Positions 1-5,463 of a stretch of DNA of 14,320 nucleotides are shown here, in pieces. The DNA is from Caldilineae bacterium. Lineage in GTDB: Bacteria > Chloroflexota > Anaerolineae > J102. Position 1 is the stretch's first letter. Each line of letters opens with the position of its first letter. The stretch covers positions 1-14,320 of the forward strand of contig RFJM01000368.1 in NCBI GenBank assembly GCA_003694905.1. Direction: 5' to 3'. The translations under genes were made by a program, and so were the position numbers. Under the pieces are notes generated by a model. The model worked only from the letters and a program-made list of their open reading frames with translations. It did not search any database and was not told the DNA's origin.

Positions 1-43
1 CCCCTCCTTCTGCCACCAACAGACTTTAGAACCGAGTCTGGAT

Positions 44-72
44 TTCACGCGGCGCCGGCACTCTGCTATAAT
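44..72 (+). promoter_or_regulatory. Promoter of the FMN-riboswitch/transporter operon
   Basis: The -10 box TATAAT (67-72) matches the sigma-70 consensus and is preceded by TG one base upstream (64-65), making an extended -10. A weak -35, TTCACG (44-49, 4 of 6 matches), lies 17 nt upstream. Transcription would begin near 79, about 20 nt before P1 of the riboswitch, as expected for a riboswitch leader. The call is by eye; the -10 is strong and the -35 uncertain. Confidence 0.7.
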
Positions 73-96
73 ACCGCCATCACAATCCCCATACCA

Positions 97-296
97 GTGG
101 CCTTCAGGGCAGGGTGAGCCCTGATTTCCGGCCCAACCGGAAATCATCGCAATTCCCGACCGGCGGTAAGGCGACTTGTTTCGCCGAGCCCGCGAGCGGC
201 CTCAGGTAGACGTACCGCCATGGATACGTCTCGAGGTGTCAGCAGATCCGGTGAAAAACCGGAGCCGACGGTATAGTCCGGATGGAAGAAGGTCGT
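97..296 (+). ncRNA. FMN riboswitch (RFN element) aptamer
   Basis: This is an mRNA leader aptamer that binds flavin mononucleotide and lowers expression of flavin synthesis or uptake genes. P1 is formed by 99-105 and 288-294 and can be extended by wobble pairs. Conserved blocks are seen in order: AGGGCAGGGTGA (106-117), AATTCCCGACCGGCGGTAA (151-169), AGCCCGCGAGC (187-197), the P5 hairpin TCCGG/CCGGA with loop TGAAAAA (247-263), GCCGACGGTATAGTCCGGAT (264-283) and the closing GAAGG (288-292). A variable arm is visible at about 207-231. The element is longer than usual because L2 carries an inserted hairpin (118-150, listed separately). It sits between a promoter and a terminator, upstream of an ABC transporter. 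The family call is very secure. Confidence 0.96.
118..150 (+). other. Hairpin insertion in riboswitch loop L2
   Basis: The usual L2 loop of the FMN aptamer reads UGAAAUU. Here TGA (115-117) and AATT (151-154) are separated by 33 nt. Within the insert, TGATTTCCGG (122-131) and CCGGAAATCA (137-146) form a perfect 10-bp stem with loop CCCAA (132-136). The flanking core is intact, so this looks like an added structural module and not decay. In the crystallised FMN riboswitch, L2 contacts L5. What the insert does to that contact is unknown. Confidence 0.85.
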
Positions 297-362
297 GACT
301 GCCAGGCATTCCCGTTTCCGGAATGCCCGTCTGTGCATGTGCGCGGCGATCAGACACGACCT
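290..362 (+). promoter_or_regulatory. Predicted antiterminator of the FMN riboswitch
   Basis: AGGTCGTGACTG (290-301) pairs with CAGACACGACCT (351-362) at 11 of 12 positions; the only mismatch is A298/A354. The left arm uses most of the 3' strand of P1 (288-294). The right arm uses the top of the terminator's 5' arm (351-353), its whole loop and the first two bases of its 3' arm. Antiterminator and P1 are therefore mutually exclusive. FMN binding, by stabilising P1, would free the terminator and stop transcription. The pairing is seen directly; the mechanism is inferred from FMN riboswitches in general. Confidence 0.7.
305..327 (+). other. Hairpin between aptamer and terminator
   Basis: GGCATTCC (305-312) and GGAATGCC (320-327) form a perfect 8-bp stem with a 7-nt loop. 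No T-run follows, so it is not itself a terminator. It would be enclosed by the proposed antiterminator (290-301 paired with 351-362), where it would bring the two arms close together. Confidence 0.75.
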
Positions 363-376
363 GATCGCCGTTTTTT
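344..376 (+). terminator. Rho-independent terminator controlled by the riboswitch
   Basis: CGGCGATCAG (344-353) and CTGATCGCCG (361-370) form a perfect 10-bp stem with loop ACACGAC, followed directly by six T residues (371-376). It lies about 50 nt after the aptamer and about 150 nt before the first gene, the expected place for the expression platform of a transcription-terminating riboswitch. Confidence 0.93.
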
Positions 377-527
377 GTAGCCTATCCTGCCTGCCCGTTT
401 CCACGCCCTCGCGACCCCATCCGGACGTCACCGCTAGGCCACACCCTCGCGGCGGGTTGTCTACACGACCCGGACTCGCCATTACAGGTTCGCTTGCGGG
501 ATTCCTGCGAGCAGCCAGGTACCTCCT

Positions 528-1403
528 ATGGCCGAACAGACTAATCTCTTCGACACGAGCAGCAGAGATACTCAATCGCTGACCAACATCCAGCCCACCG
601 CGCGGGGACCGCGCTATCGACGCCTCCTGGCCGGACCGGCCCACCGCGCGGCCGTGGCCCGTGTCCTGCTGGCTCCGGCTACCATCCTTGTCTTCTTGAT
701 CGCGTGGGAGGCTCTGGTCCGCTGGCAGGATTACCCCACCTTTATCCTGCCCCGGCCGTCCGACGTCTGGCTCAAGCTGCTCATCACCCTCGGCGACGGC
801 ACCCTGCAACAACACACCTTGACCACACTGAGCGAAATCCTGGGCGGGCTGGCTTTGGGACTGAGTACAGCACTCCTCCTGGGCTATCTGCTGGCCAAGT
901 CCCCCATGCTGGACCGCCTCCTTTCCCCCTACATCGTGGCCTTGCAGTCTTTCCCCATCATCGCCGTGGCGCCTCTGCTGGTGATCTGGATACACAACGG
1001 CACGGCGCGCACCGTACTGATCAGCGCCCTCACCCTTTTCTTCCCGGCCCTGGTCAGCACCATCGTGGGTATGCGCGCGGTCGAGCCGGAACTGCTGGCA
1101 TTGATGCGCTCACTCCAGGCCAGCCGCTGGCAGATCTTCACCAAACTCGAGATCCCCTCTGCCCTGCCCATGCTTTTCGGTGGCCTCAAAGTCGGTGTCA
1201 CCCTGTCGGTCATCGGTGCCGTCATTGGCGAATTCGTAGGGGCCGATCGCGGCCTGGGTTTCCTCATCAATCTGGCCCGCGGTCTGCTGGACACCCCCTT
1301 GCTCTTCGTGGCGCTGTTCACTCTGGTCGCCATTGCACTCGGACTCTACGCGCTGGTGAGTCTGATCGAATATCGGCTGCTGGCCTGGAAGCGCGCCACC
1401 TGA
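528..1403 (+). CDS. ribX: ABC transporter permease, probable riboflavin uptake (RibX-like)
   Basis: This is the inner-membrane subunit of an ABC importer in the binding-protein-dependent permease family (SsuC/TauC/ThiX type), 291 aa. Hydrophobic segments lie at about 45-64, 101-123, 131-155, 162-182, 222-238 and 257-281. The cytoplasmic EAA loop that docks with the ATPase is at about 186-225 (EPELLALMRSLQASRW, then a G at 219). The first 44 residues are polar and extend beyond the usual family start. No strong Shine-Dalgarno precedes the ATG. It is the first gene after the FMN riboswitch and terminator, followed by the binding protein and ATPase. By sequence alone it could carry pyrimidines, sulfonates or others. 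The riboswitch is what points to riboflavin, as in the RibXY transporter of Chloroflexus. The symbol is inferred from this context. Confidence 0.85.
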   Translation: MAEQTNLFDTSSRDTQSLTNIQPTARGPRYRRLLAGPAHRAAVARVLLAPATILVFLIAWEALVRWQDYPTFILPRPSDVWLKLLITLGDGTLQQHTLTTLSEILGGLALGLSTALLLGYLLAKSPMLDRLLSPYIVALQSFPIIAVAPLLVIWIHNGTARTVLISALTLFFPALVSTIVGMRAVEPELLALMRSLQASRWQIFTKLEIPSALPMLFGGLKVGVTLSVIGAVIGEFVGADRGLGFLINLARGLLDTPLLFVALFTLVAIALGLYALVSLIEYRLLAWKRAT

Positions 1404-1518
1404 TCTGACCCAGGCATCATCTCTTCCGGGCGGGCCCTCCGGCCCCAACCCGAGCATTCGTCCTCGTTTTACCTTCCCTCTCTCCATCCCCAACCCTCAT
1501 CTTCATCACCAACCAACC
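1404..1518 (+). other. Pyrimidine-rich spacer between permease and binding-protein genes
   Basis: This 115-nt gap is strongly C/T-rich on the coding strand, and the bias runs on into the signal-peptide codons of the next gene. A compact hairpin GGGCC/GGCCC with loop CTCC sits at 1432-1445. I see neither a promoter nor a Shine-Dalgarno in front of the next ATG. The hairpin might protect or separate the mRNA segments of the two genes, but that is speculation. Confidence 0.5.
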
Positions 1519-2547
1519 ATGACTCCTAAACGTCTCATCCCCATCCTCATCTTGCTTCTTGCTTCACTGCTTCTGTCCGCCTGCGTTGCTCCCACCGTCC
1601 TGCCGGCGGAGGCTCCGCCCCAGGCACCCGCTACCCCCACCCATGTTCAGCTCAGCCTTGGCTTCATTCCCAGTGTGCAGTTCGCTCCCTTCTATGTTGC
1701 CATCGACAAGGGTTTCTTCGCCGATGAAAACATCGAGGTCGAACTGGAACACGGCTTCGAGACCGACTTCCTCAAATTGCTCGGTACTAACGAACGGCAG
1801 TTCATCGTGGCCAGCGGCGAGCAAGTGATCCTGGGCCGCGCGCAGGGCCTGCCCGTTACCTACGTGGCGACCTGGTATCACAAGTTCCCGGTTGTCATCT
1901 TCGCGCCAACATCTTCGGGCATCCGCACCCCTGAGGATCTGGTCGGGCATAAGGTAGGCATCCCCGGCCTTTTTGGCGCCTCCTACATCGCCTGGAAGGC
2001 CCTGCTACACGCCACCGGCCTACCCGAAGATCAGATCACCCTCGAGAGCATCGGTTTCACCCAGGCCGCAGCCGTCAGCGAAGGCCTGGTGGACGCCGCC
2101 ACCGACTATGCCGTCAACGGGCCGGTACAGCTGCGACTGGCCGGCGACGAGGTCAACGTCATCGCGGTGGACGACTACCTGCAGCTTCCTTCAAACGGCC
2201 TGGTCACCAACGAAACCGTCTTGCGCGAGAATCCCGAACTCGTCCAAGGCATGGTCCGCGCCATGCTCCGCGGCATTCGCTACACCCTCGACCATCCCGA
2301 TGAGGCCTTTGACATCAGCCTGAAGCACGTGCCCGAGGCCGCCCAGGCCGTAGAAACCAACCGGGCCATCTACGACGCCTCCTTCGAATTCTGGACGCCG
2401 CCGGCGGGACGCCCCCTCGGCTTCACCGATCCCGAGATCTGGCCTGCGACCGCTCAGTTCATGTACGAGGCCGGTCTTGTCGACCGCCTGGTAGACACCC
2501 AGGGCATCTGGACGAACGATTTCGCCCAGGCTGCCGGAGTGCAATGA
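1519..2547 (+). CDS. ribY: ABC transporter substrate-binding lipoprotein (NMT1/THI5-like), probable riboflavin binder (RibY-like)
   Basis: This is the extracytoplasmic solute-binding lipoprotein of the importer, 342 aa. A signal peptide (hydrophobic 7-20) ends in the lipobox LSAC with Cys22 as the lipid anchor. A Pro/Ala-rich linker to about residue 40 follows. The mature part has the NMT1/THI5 fold marks: LGFIPSVQFAPFYVAIDKGFF (47-67) and the GIRTPEDLVGHKVGIPG stretch (134-150). Homologues bind pyrimidines, sulfonates or, in RibY, riboflavin. The FMN riboswitch upstream favours a flavin. There is no Shine-Dalgarno before the ATG (the preceding bases read CACCAACCAACC), but the signal peptide fits this start exactly. 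Its last four bases, ATGA, overlap the start of the ATPase gene, so the two are translationally coupled. Confidence 0.87.
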   Translation: MTPKRLIPILILLLASLLLSACVAPTVLPAEAPPQAPATPTHVQLSLGFIPSVQFAPFYVAIDKGFFADENIEVELEHGFETDFLKLLGTNERQFIVASGEQVILGRAQGLPVTYVATWYHKFPVVIFAPTSSGIRTPEDLVGHKVGIPGLFGASYIAWKALLHATGLPEDQITLESIGFTQAAAVSEGLVDAATDYAVNGPVQLRLAGDEVNVIAVDDYLQLPSNGLVTNETVLRENPELVQGMVRAMLRGIRYTLDHPDEAFDISLKHVPEAAQAVETNRAIYDASFEFWTPPAGRPLGFTDPEIWPATAQFMYEAGLVDRLVDTQGIWTNDFAQAAGVQ

Positions 2548-3326
2548 TCCCGCTGCTATCACTACAGCACGTCAGCAAGGAGTACGGCTCGCCCGAAGAG
2601 ATGCATGTTGCGGGCGGGGTCACGCGCGCCCTGCACGATATCAGCTTCGACATCCGACGCGGGGAATTCGTGTGTATGGTCGGTCCCAGTGGCGGCGGCA
2701 AGTCCACCCTACTGCGACTCATCGCCGGTCTCATCCATCCGACTGCCGGCCACATCTACCTGGACGGCGAAGAGATCACCGGGCCCAGCCCGCGCGTGGG
2801 CATCGTCTTTCAGAATGTCAACCTCATGCCCTGGCGGACCGTCCTGGACAACGTTGCCCTGCCCCTGGAACTGGCAGGGCAACCGCGTCCGGCCCGATAT
2901 AGCGTCGCCCTCGAGCTCATCGATCTGGTCGCGCTCAACGGCTTCGAGTACCACTATCCCCATCAGCTATCGGGCGGCATGCAACAGCGCGCCGCTATCG
3001 CCCGTACCCTGGCCCACGATCCCGAAATCCTGTTGCTGGACGAGCCCTTTGGCGCGCTGGATGCACTCACGCGCGAGCGGCTCAACCGCGAATTGCTGCA
3101 GATCCACCAGCTAAAACACCCCACCATCTTCATGGTCACCCACGCCATCAACGAGGCCGTCTTCCTGGCCGACCGTGTGCTGGTGCTCTCCCGGCGGCCC
3201 GGCGTCTTGCGCTGCGATATTCCCATCCCCCTGCCCCGACCGCGGGGGCCGGAGCTCTTCACCCAGCCGCAATATCTGGCCCTGGTGAGTCAGGTACGGG
3301 CTGCCATCGACGAGACCGAAAGCTGA
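2544..3326 (+). CDS. ABC transporter ATP-binding protein of the riboflavin-type importer
   Basis: This is the cytoplasmic ATPase that powers the importer, 260 aa, the usual size for SsuB/TauB/ThiZ-type subunits. All nucleotide-binding motifs are intact: Walker A GPSGGGKST (47-55), Q-loop Gln90 in VFQNVNLMPW, signature LSGGMQQR (142-149), Walker B ILLLDEP (162-168) with D-loop GALD, and H-loop His200 in MVTHAINEAV. The ATG overlaps the stop of the binding-protein gene (ATGA), and a GGAG lies 4 nt before the start. The N-terminal part has a short insertion between the first strand and Walker A (about 14-28). Specificity cannot be read from an ATPase; the assignment rests on the operon. Confidence 0.93.
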   Translation: MIPLLSLQHVSKEYGSPEEMHVAGGVTRALHDISFDIRRGEFVCMVGPSGGGKSTLLRLIAGLIHPTAGHIYLDGEEITGPSPRVGIVFQNVNLMPWRTVLDNVALPLELAGQPRPARYSVALELIDLVALNGFEYHYPHQLSGGMQQRAAIARTLAHDPEILLLDEPFGALDALTRERLNRELLQIHQLKHPTIFMVTHAINEAVFLADRVLVLSRRPGVLRCDIPIPLPRPRGPELFTQPQYLALVSQVRAAIDETES

Positions 3327-3384
3327 GTGCCGGTGTAACGTTTCCATTACCGCGGGCATCTCATTGCTGACCTCATCTCAGTGA

Positions 3385-3390
3385 CAGGAG
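3385..3390 (+). promoter_or_regulatory. Ribosome binding site fixing a GTG start
   Basis: CAGGAG (3385-3390) lies 7 nt before GTG (3398). It is one of the clearest Shine-Dalgarno sequences in the window and fixes the non-ATG start of the DUF302 gene. Confidence 0.8.
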
Positions 3391-3397
3391 TGAAACC

Positions 3398-3796
3398 GTG
3401 TCCGATTCGTACGGCCTTTTCAAAACCGTTACTCTTTCCTACGATGATGCCGTGGCCGCCGTCACCGAAGCCTTGAAGAGCCAGGGGTTCGGTGTACTCA
3501 CCACCATCGATGTCAAAGCCACCCTGCGCAAGAAGCTCGACGTTGACTTCAAGCCCTATGTGATTCTCGGCGCCTGCAATCCCCGACTCGCCTATCGCGC
3601 CTTGCAGAGCGAAAACGACATCGGGCTCCTGCTTCCCTGCAATGTCATCGTCTACGACAACCAGGACGGCACCAGCACCGTGGGCATTCTCGACCCGGAG
3701 AAGATGATGGGCTTCGTGGGCAATCCCGCGCTGGAGCCGATCGCCGCCGAAGCCCGCTCGTTGCTGCAAAACGCGCTGGCCCAGCTTGACGGATAG
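3398..3796 (+). CDS. DUF302 domain protein
   Basis: This is a small soluble protein of 132 aa that matches the DUF302 pattern over its whole length. An N-terminal strand (about 6-13) is followed by a helix and the stretch GFGVLTTIDVKATLRKKLDVD (31-51). Then come YVILGACNPRLAYRALQ (55-71), a segment around GLLLPCNVIVYDN (77-89) and a terminal helix. No signal peptide or membrane segment is seen. The start is GTG with a good AGGAG. It begins 71 nt after the ATPase stop with no clear promoter between, so it is probably read from the same transcript and falls under the FMN riboswitch. The biochemical role of DUF302 is not established; a link with flavins would be only a guess from position. Confidence 0.88.
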   Translation: MSDSYGLFKTVTLSYDDAVAAVTEALKSQGFGVLTTIDVKATLRKKLDVDFKPYVILGACNPRLAYRALQSENDIGLLLPCNVIVYDNQDGTSTVGILDPEKMMGFVGNPALEPIAAEARSLLQNALAQLDG

Positions 3797-3806
3797 TGTG
3801 CAACAA

Positions 3807-3843
3807 CAGGGGCGCGAGGAAGCTTCTCCTCCTCGCGCCCCTG
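3807..3843. terminator. Strong hairpin between convergent genes, likely bidirectional terminator
   Basis: CAGGGGCGCGAGGA (3807-3820) and TCCTCGCGCCCCTG (3830-3843) form a perfect 14-bp stem with a 9-nt loop. It lies 11 nt after the DUF302 stop and about 40 nt after the stop of the convergent marR gene. Neither side has a proper T-run; the - strand side reads TTGTTG. It may be a rho-assisted or weak intrinsic terminator, or an RNA 3'-end stabiliser for both transcripts. Confidence 0.7.
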
Positions 3844-3885
3844 CATGTTCCTCCCGGCCGATGGGGACCGACAGCCGAAACCGGT

Positions 3886-4362
3886 CTACGAAGCCTGCTT
3901 CAGCGTCGCCAGCACCTTGTCGACGGCCCGGCAGGCAACCGTTTTCTCCTGAGGCTCTAGGCCGTGCAGCATCTGCTCGTAGGCCTGCCGGATATGTTGG
4001 CTCGCCTCGGCATGCCGCCGCCGTCCTTCGGGTGTGATGGCCACGATGACCGTACGCCGGTCCTCTTCTGCGCGCTGCCGCTGCGCCAGACCATCACGCA
4101 CCAGGCGATCCACAATACCCGTCATGGTAGCCGAGACCTGCTGAGTCCAGCGTGCCAGGTCGCCTATAGAACAGGCACCACCGGCGGCGACCAGCACATC
4201 GAGCGTATAGTACTGCGGCAGTGTCAGGTTCACCCCTGAGATCTCATGGGACAGCCGGCGATGTTGCAACCACGTGAAGTGCAACAGCTTGTGGTGGAGG
4301 TCGGCGGTGGCATGCTCATTGCGCCGGTCATCGGGCACTGAAGAGGTTTGCGACATCATCAC
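3886..4362 (-). CDS. MarR-family transcriptional regulator
   Basis: This is a winged-helix DNA-binding repressor or sensor, up to 158 aa. Helices 1-2 lie at about 20-58. The wHTH is at about 64-112, with recognition helix region ARWTQQVSATMTGIVDRLVR (70-89) and wing EEDRRTVIVAITPEG (99-113), including the D-R pair typical of MarR. A dimerisation helix follows at the C-terminus. Three in-frame starts are possible: GTG 4362, ATG 4359 and ATG 4356. An AAGGAG (4374-4369) lies 6, 9 or 12 nt before them, so ATG 4359 is about as good as the GTG listed. It has its own promoter and is convergent with the flavin-transport block. No divergent target gene is present, so self-regulation is the only target suggested here; the ligand is unknown. 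Confidence 0.92.
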   Translation of the reverse strand: MMMSQTSSVPDDRRNEHATADLHHKLLHFTWLQHRRLSHEISGVNLTLPQYYTLDVLVAAGGACSIGDLARWTQQVSATMTGIVDRLVRDGLAQRQRAEEDRRTVIVAITPEGRRRHAEASQHIRQAYEQMLHGLEPQEKTVACRAVDKVLATLKQAS

Positions 4363-4669
4363 TGTATTCTCCTTCGACTTGCACCTGTTTCGAGGGCCAG
4401 AAAGGCCCCCACACAGACGCGGGGATTGGCGGCAGCAGTTCGGTCAACAGAAAACGACGTTGTTTCTGAGACGGGCGCGGCGCGGTTAAAACGTTTTTTC
4501 CGGGTTTCGGGCCAGAGGCCCCAACGTCCAGCCCACTCAGACAGCAGTACAAATGTTTTTCGTTGTGACCCATTCTATACCGGATTCGGGAGGATTTCAA
4601 GACCCGCACCTTTCAGCTTGCTGACAGGGAGATAACGCAATCTTACATCCTGCTGCTCCCCAGACGGCT
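4363..4669 (-). promoter_or_regulatory. marR promoter and long leader
   Basis: This gene-free stretch of about 300 bp holds the - strand promoter TTGAAA (4600-4595), a 17-nt spacer and TAGAAT (4577-4572), each box 5 of 6 to consensus. Start would be near 4565, giving a leader of about 200 nt. Within the leader lie the inverted repeat CAGAAA-N9-TTTCTG (4448-4468) and the palindrome AAAACGTTTT (4488-4497). I see no known riboswitch, no terminator after the hydrolase gene and no convincing small ORF. Confidence 0.65.
4448..4468. promoter_or_regulatory. Inverted repeat, candidate MarR operator
   Basis: CAGAAA (4448-4453) and TTTCTG (4463-4468) are perfect inverted arms around a 9-bp centre that itself contains AACG-A-CGTT. 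The length (21 bp) and AT-rich arms suit a MarR dimer site. It lies inside the transcribed leader, about 90 bp before the gene, so binding would act as a roadblock and not by covering the promoter. No experimental support. Confidence 0.35.
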
Positions 4670-5446
4670 TCATCCCCTTTCCAGACGCGCCAGGAAACCC
4701 GCGAAGGCCTGAGTCACCAGCACGGGTTGTTCGAGCATCAACATATGACCGCCGCCCTCGATGAGGGTGAGGTCGGCGTCGGGCAAACGCTCGGCCAGAT
4801 ACTGACCGAAGGTCGCCGGGGTCATTTTGTCCTGGCTGCCGCTGACCACCAGCGCCGGCACCCGGATATCCGGCAAGTGGTCGCGCAGGTCGAAACGGTC
4901 GCAGGCATGCCAGTCCCCCAGCAACACATCTTCATCGACGGCCAGGAAGTGACGCAGATACTGGCGTTTCTGGGCGGGGCTGGCCCGCTGCCCGTGCACC
5001 CATTCGACCAGTAGCCTGCCCACCCCTTCGCGATCGCTGCGCAGGCCCTGCAGGATCTGGGGGTTCACCTTGAGGCGGGCGCCTGTAGCCACCAGACCCA
5101 GGCCGCGCAGATGAGCCGGATAGCGCAGGGCAAACGTCAGCGCGATGGCGCCACCCATGGAATGCCCGGCCAACACAAAGGGTGCCAGGCCGATGGCCTC
5201 GGCCCAGGCGTGCACCACCTCCGCGTAGGCGCCGATGTCATCCCGGCCCGGCCCCTGCGAGCGCCCATGCCCCGGCAGATCCAGGGCATAGACGTCATGG
5301 TCGGGCAGACGACGAAGGGCAGGGGGCCAGTGCATGGCCGAGCCCCCTGCCCCATGCACCAGCACCAGCGGGATGTGCCGGCGCCGGAGATCGTCACGGT
5401 GTTCCAGATAGTGGATGCGTTGGCCTTCGAGCTCGCAGTAGGGCAT
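4670..5446 (-). CDS. Alpha/beta hydrolase
   Basis: This is a cytoplasmic alpha/beta-fold hydrolase of 258 aa, a typical length. The triad is visible: nucleophile Ser96 in GHSMGG (94-99), acid Asp206 in VSGSQDKMTP, and base His234 in GGGHMLMLEQP. The oxyanion-hole motif HGAGG is at 31-35 and LDLPGHGRS at 55-63. No signal peptide. The cap region (about 125-185) is helical and charged, and does not identify a substrate. The ATG is 17 nt after the trxB stop with no Shine-Dalgarno, so it is probably co-transcribed with trxB. It resembles the broad esterase / C-C hydrolase / haloperoxidase-like group. A specific function such as BioH or a lipase cannot be claimed. Confidence 0.9.
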   Translation of the reverse strand: MPYCELEGQRIHYLEHRDDLRRRHIPLVLVHGAGGSAMHWPPALRRLPDHDVYALDLPGHGRSQGPGRDDIGAYAEVVHAWAEAIGLAPFVLAGHSMGGAIALTFALRYPAHLRGLGLVATGARLKVNPQILQGLRSDREGVGRLLVEWVHGQRASPAQKRQYLRHFLAVDEDVLLGDWHACDRFDLRDHLPDIRVPALVVSGSQDKMTPATFGQYLAERLPDADLTLIEGGGHMLMLEQPVLVTQAFAGFLARLERG

Positions 5447-5463
5447 CTGCAGGTTCGCCGGGG

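Noticed and set aside
295..582. A 95-codon + strand frame between the riboswitch and ribX
   Set aside because: It starts inside the expression platform, crosses the terminator and overlaps ribX; the product is not protein-like.
144..995. A 283-codon open frame on the - strand over the riboswitch and permease gene
   Set aside because: It overlaps the aptamer, terminator and ribX, and its product is low-complexity with no recognisable domain.
528..3326. Reading the transporter as ThiXYZ (thiamine precursor) or SsuABC (sulfonate) uptake
   Set aside because: Both use the same families, but the leader is plainly an FMN riboswitch and not a TPP riboswitch, and no sulfonate genes are near.
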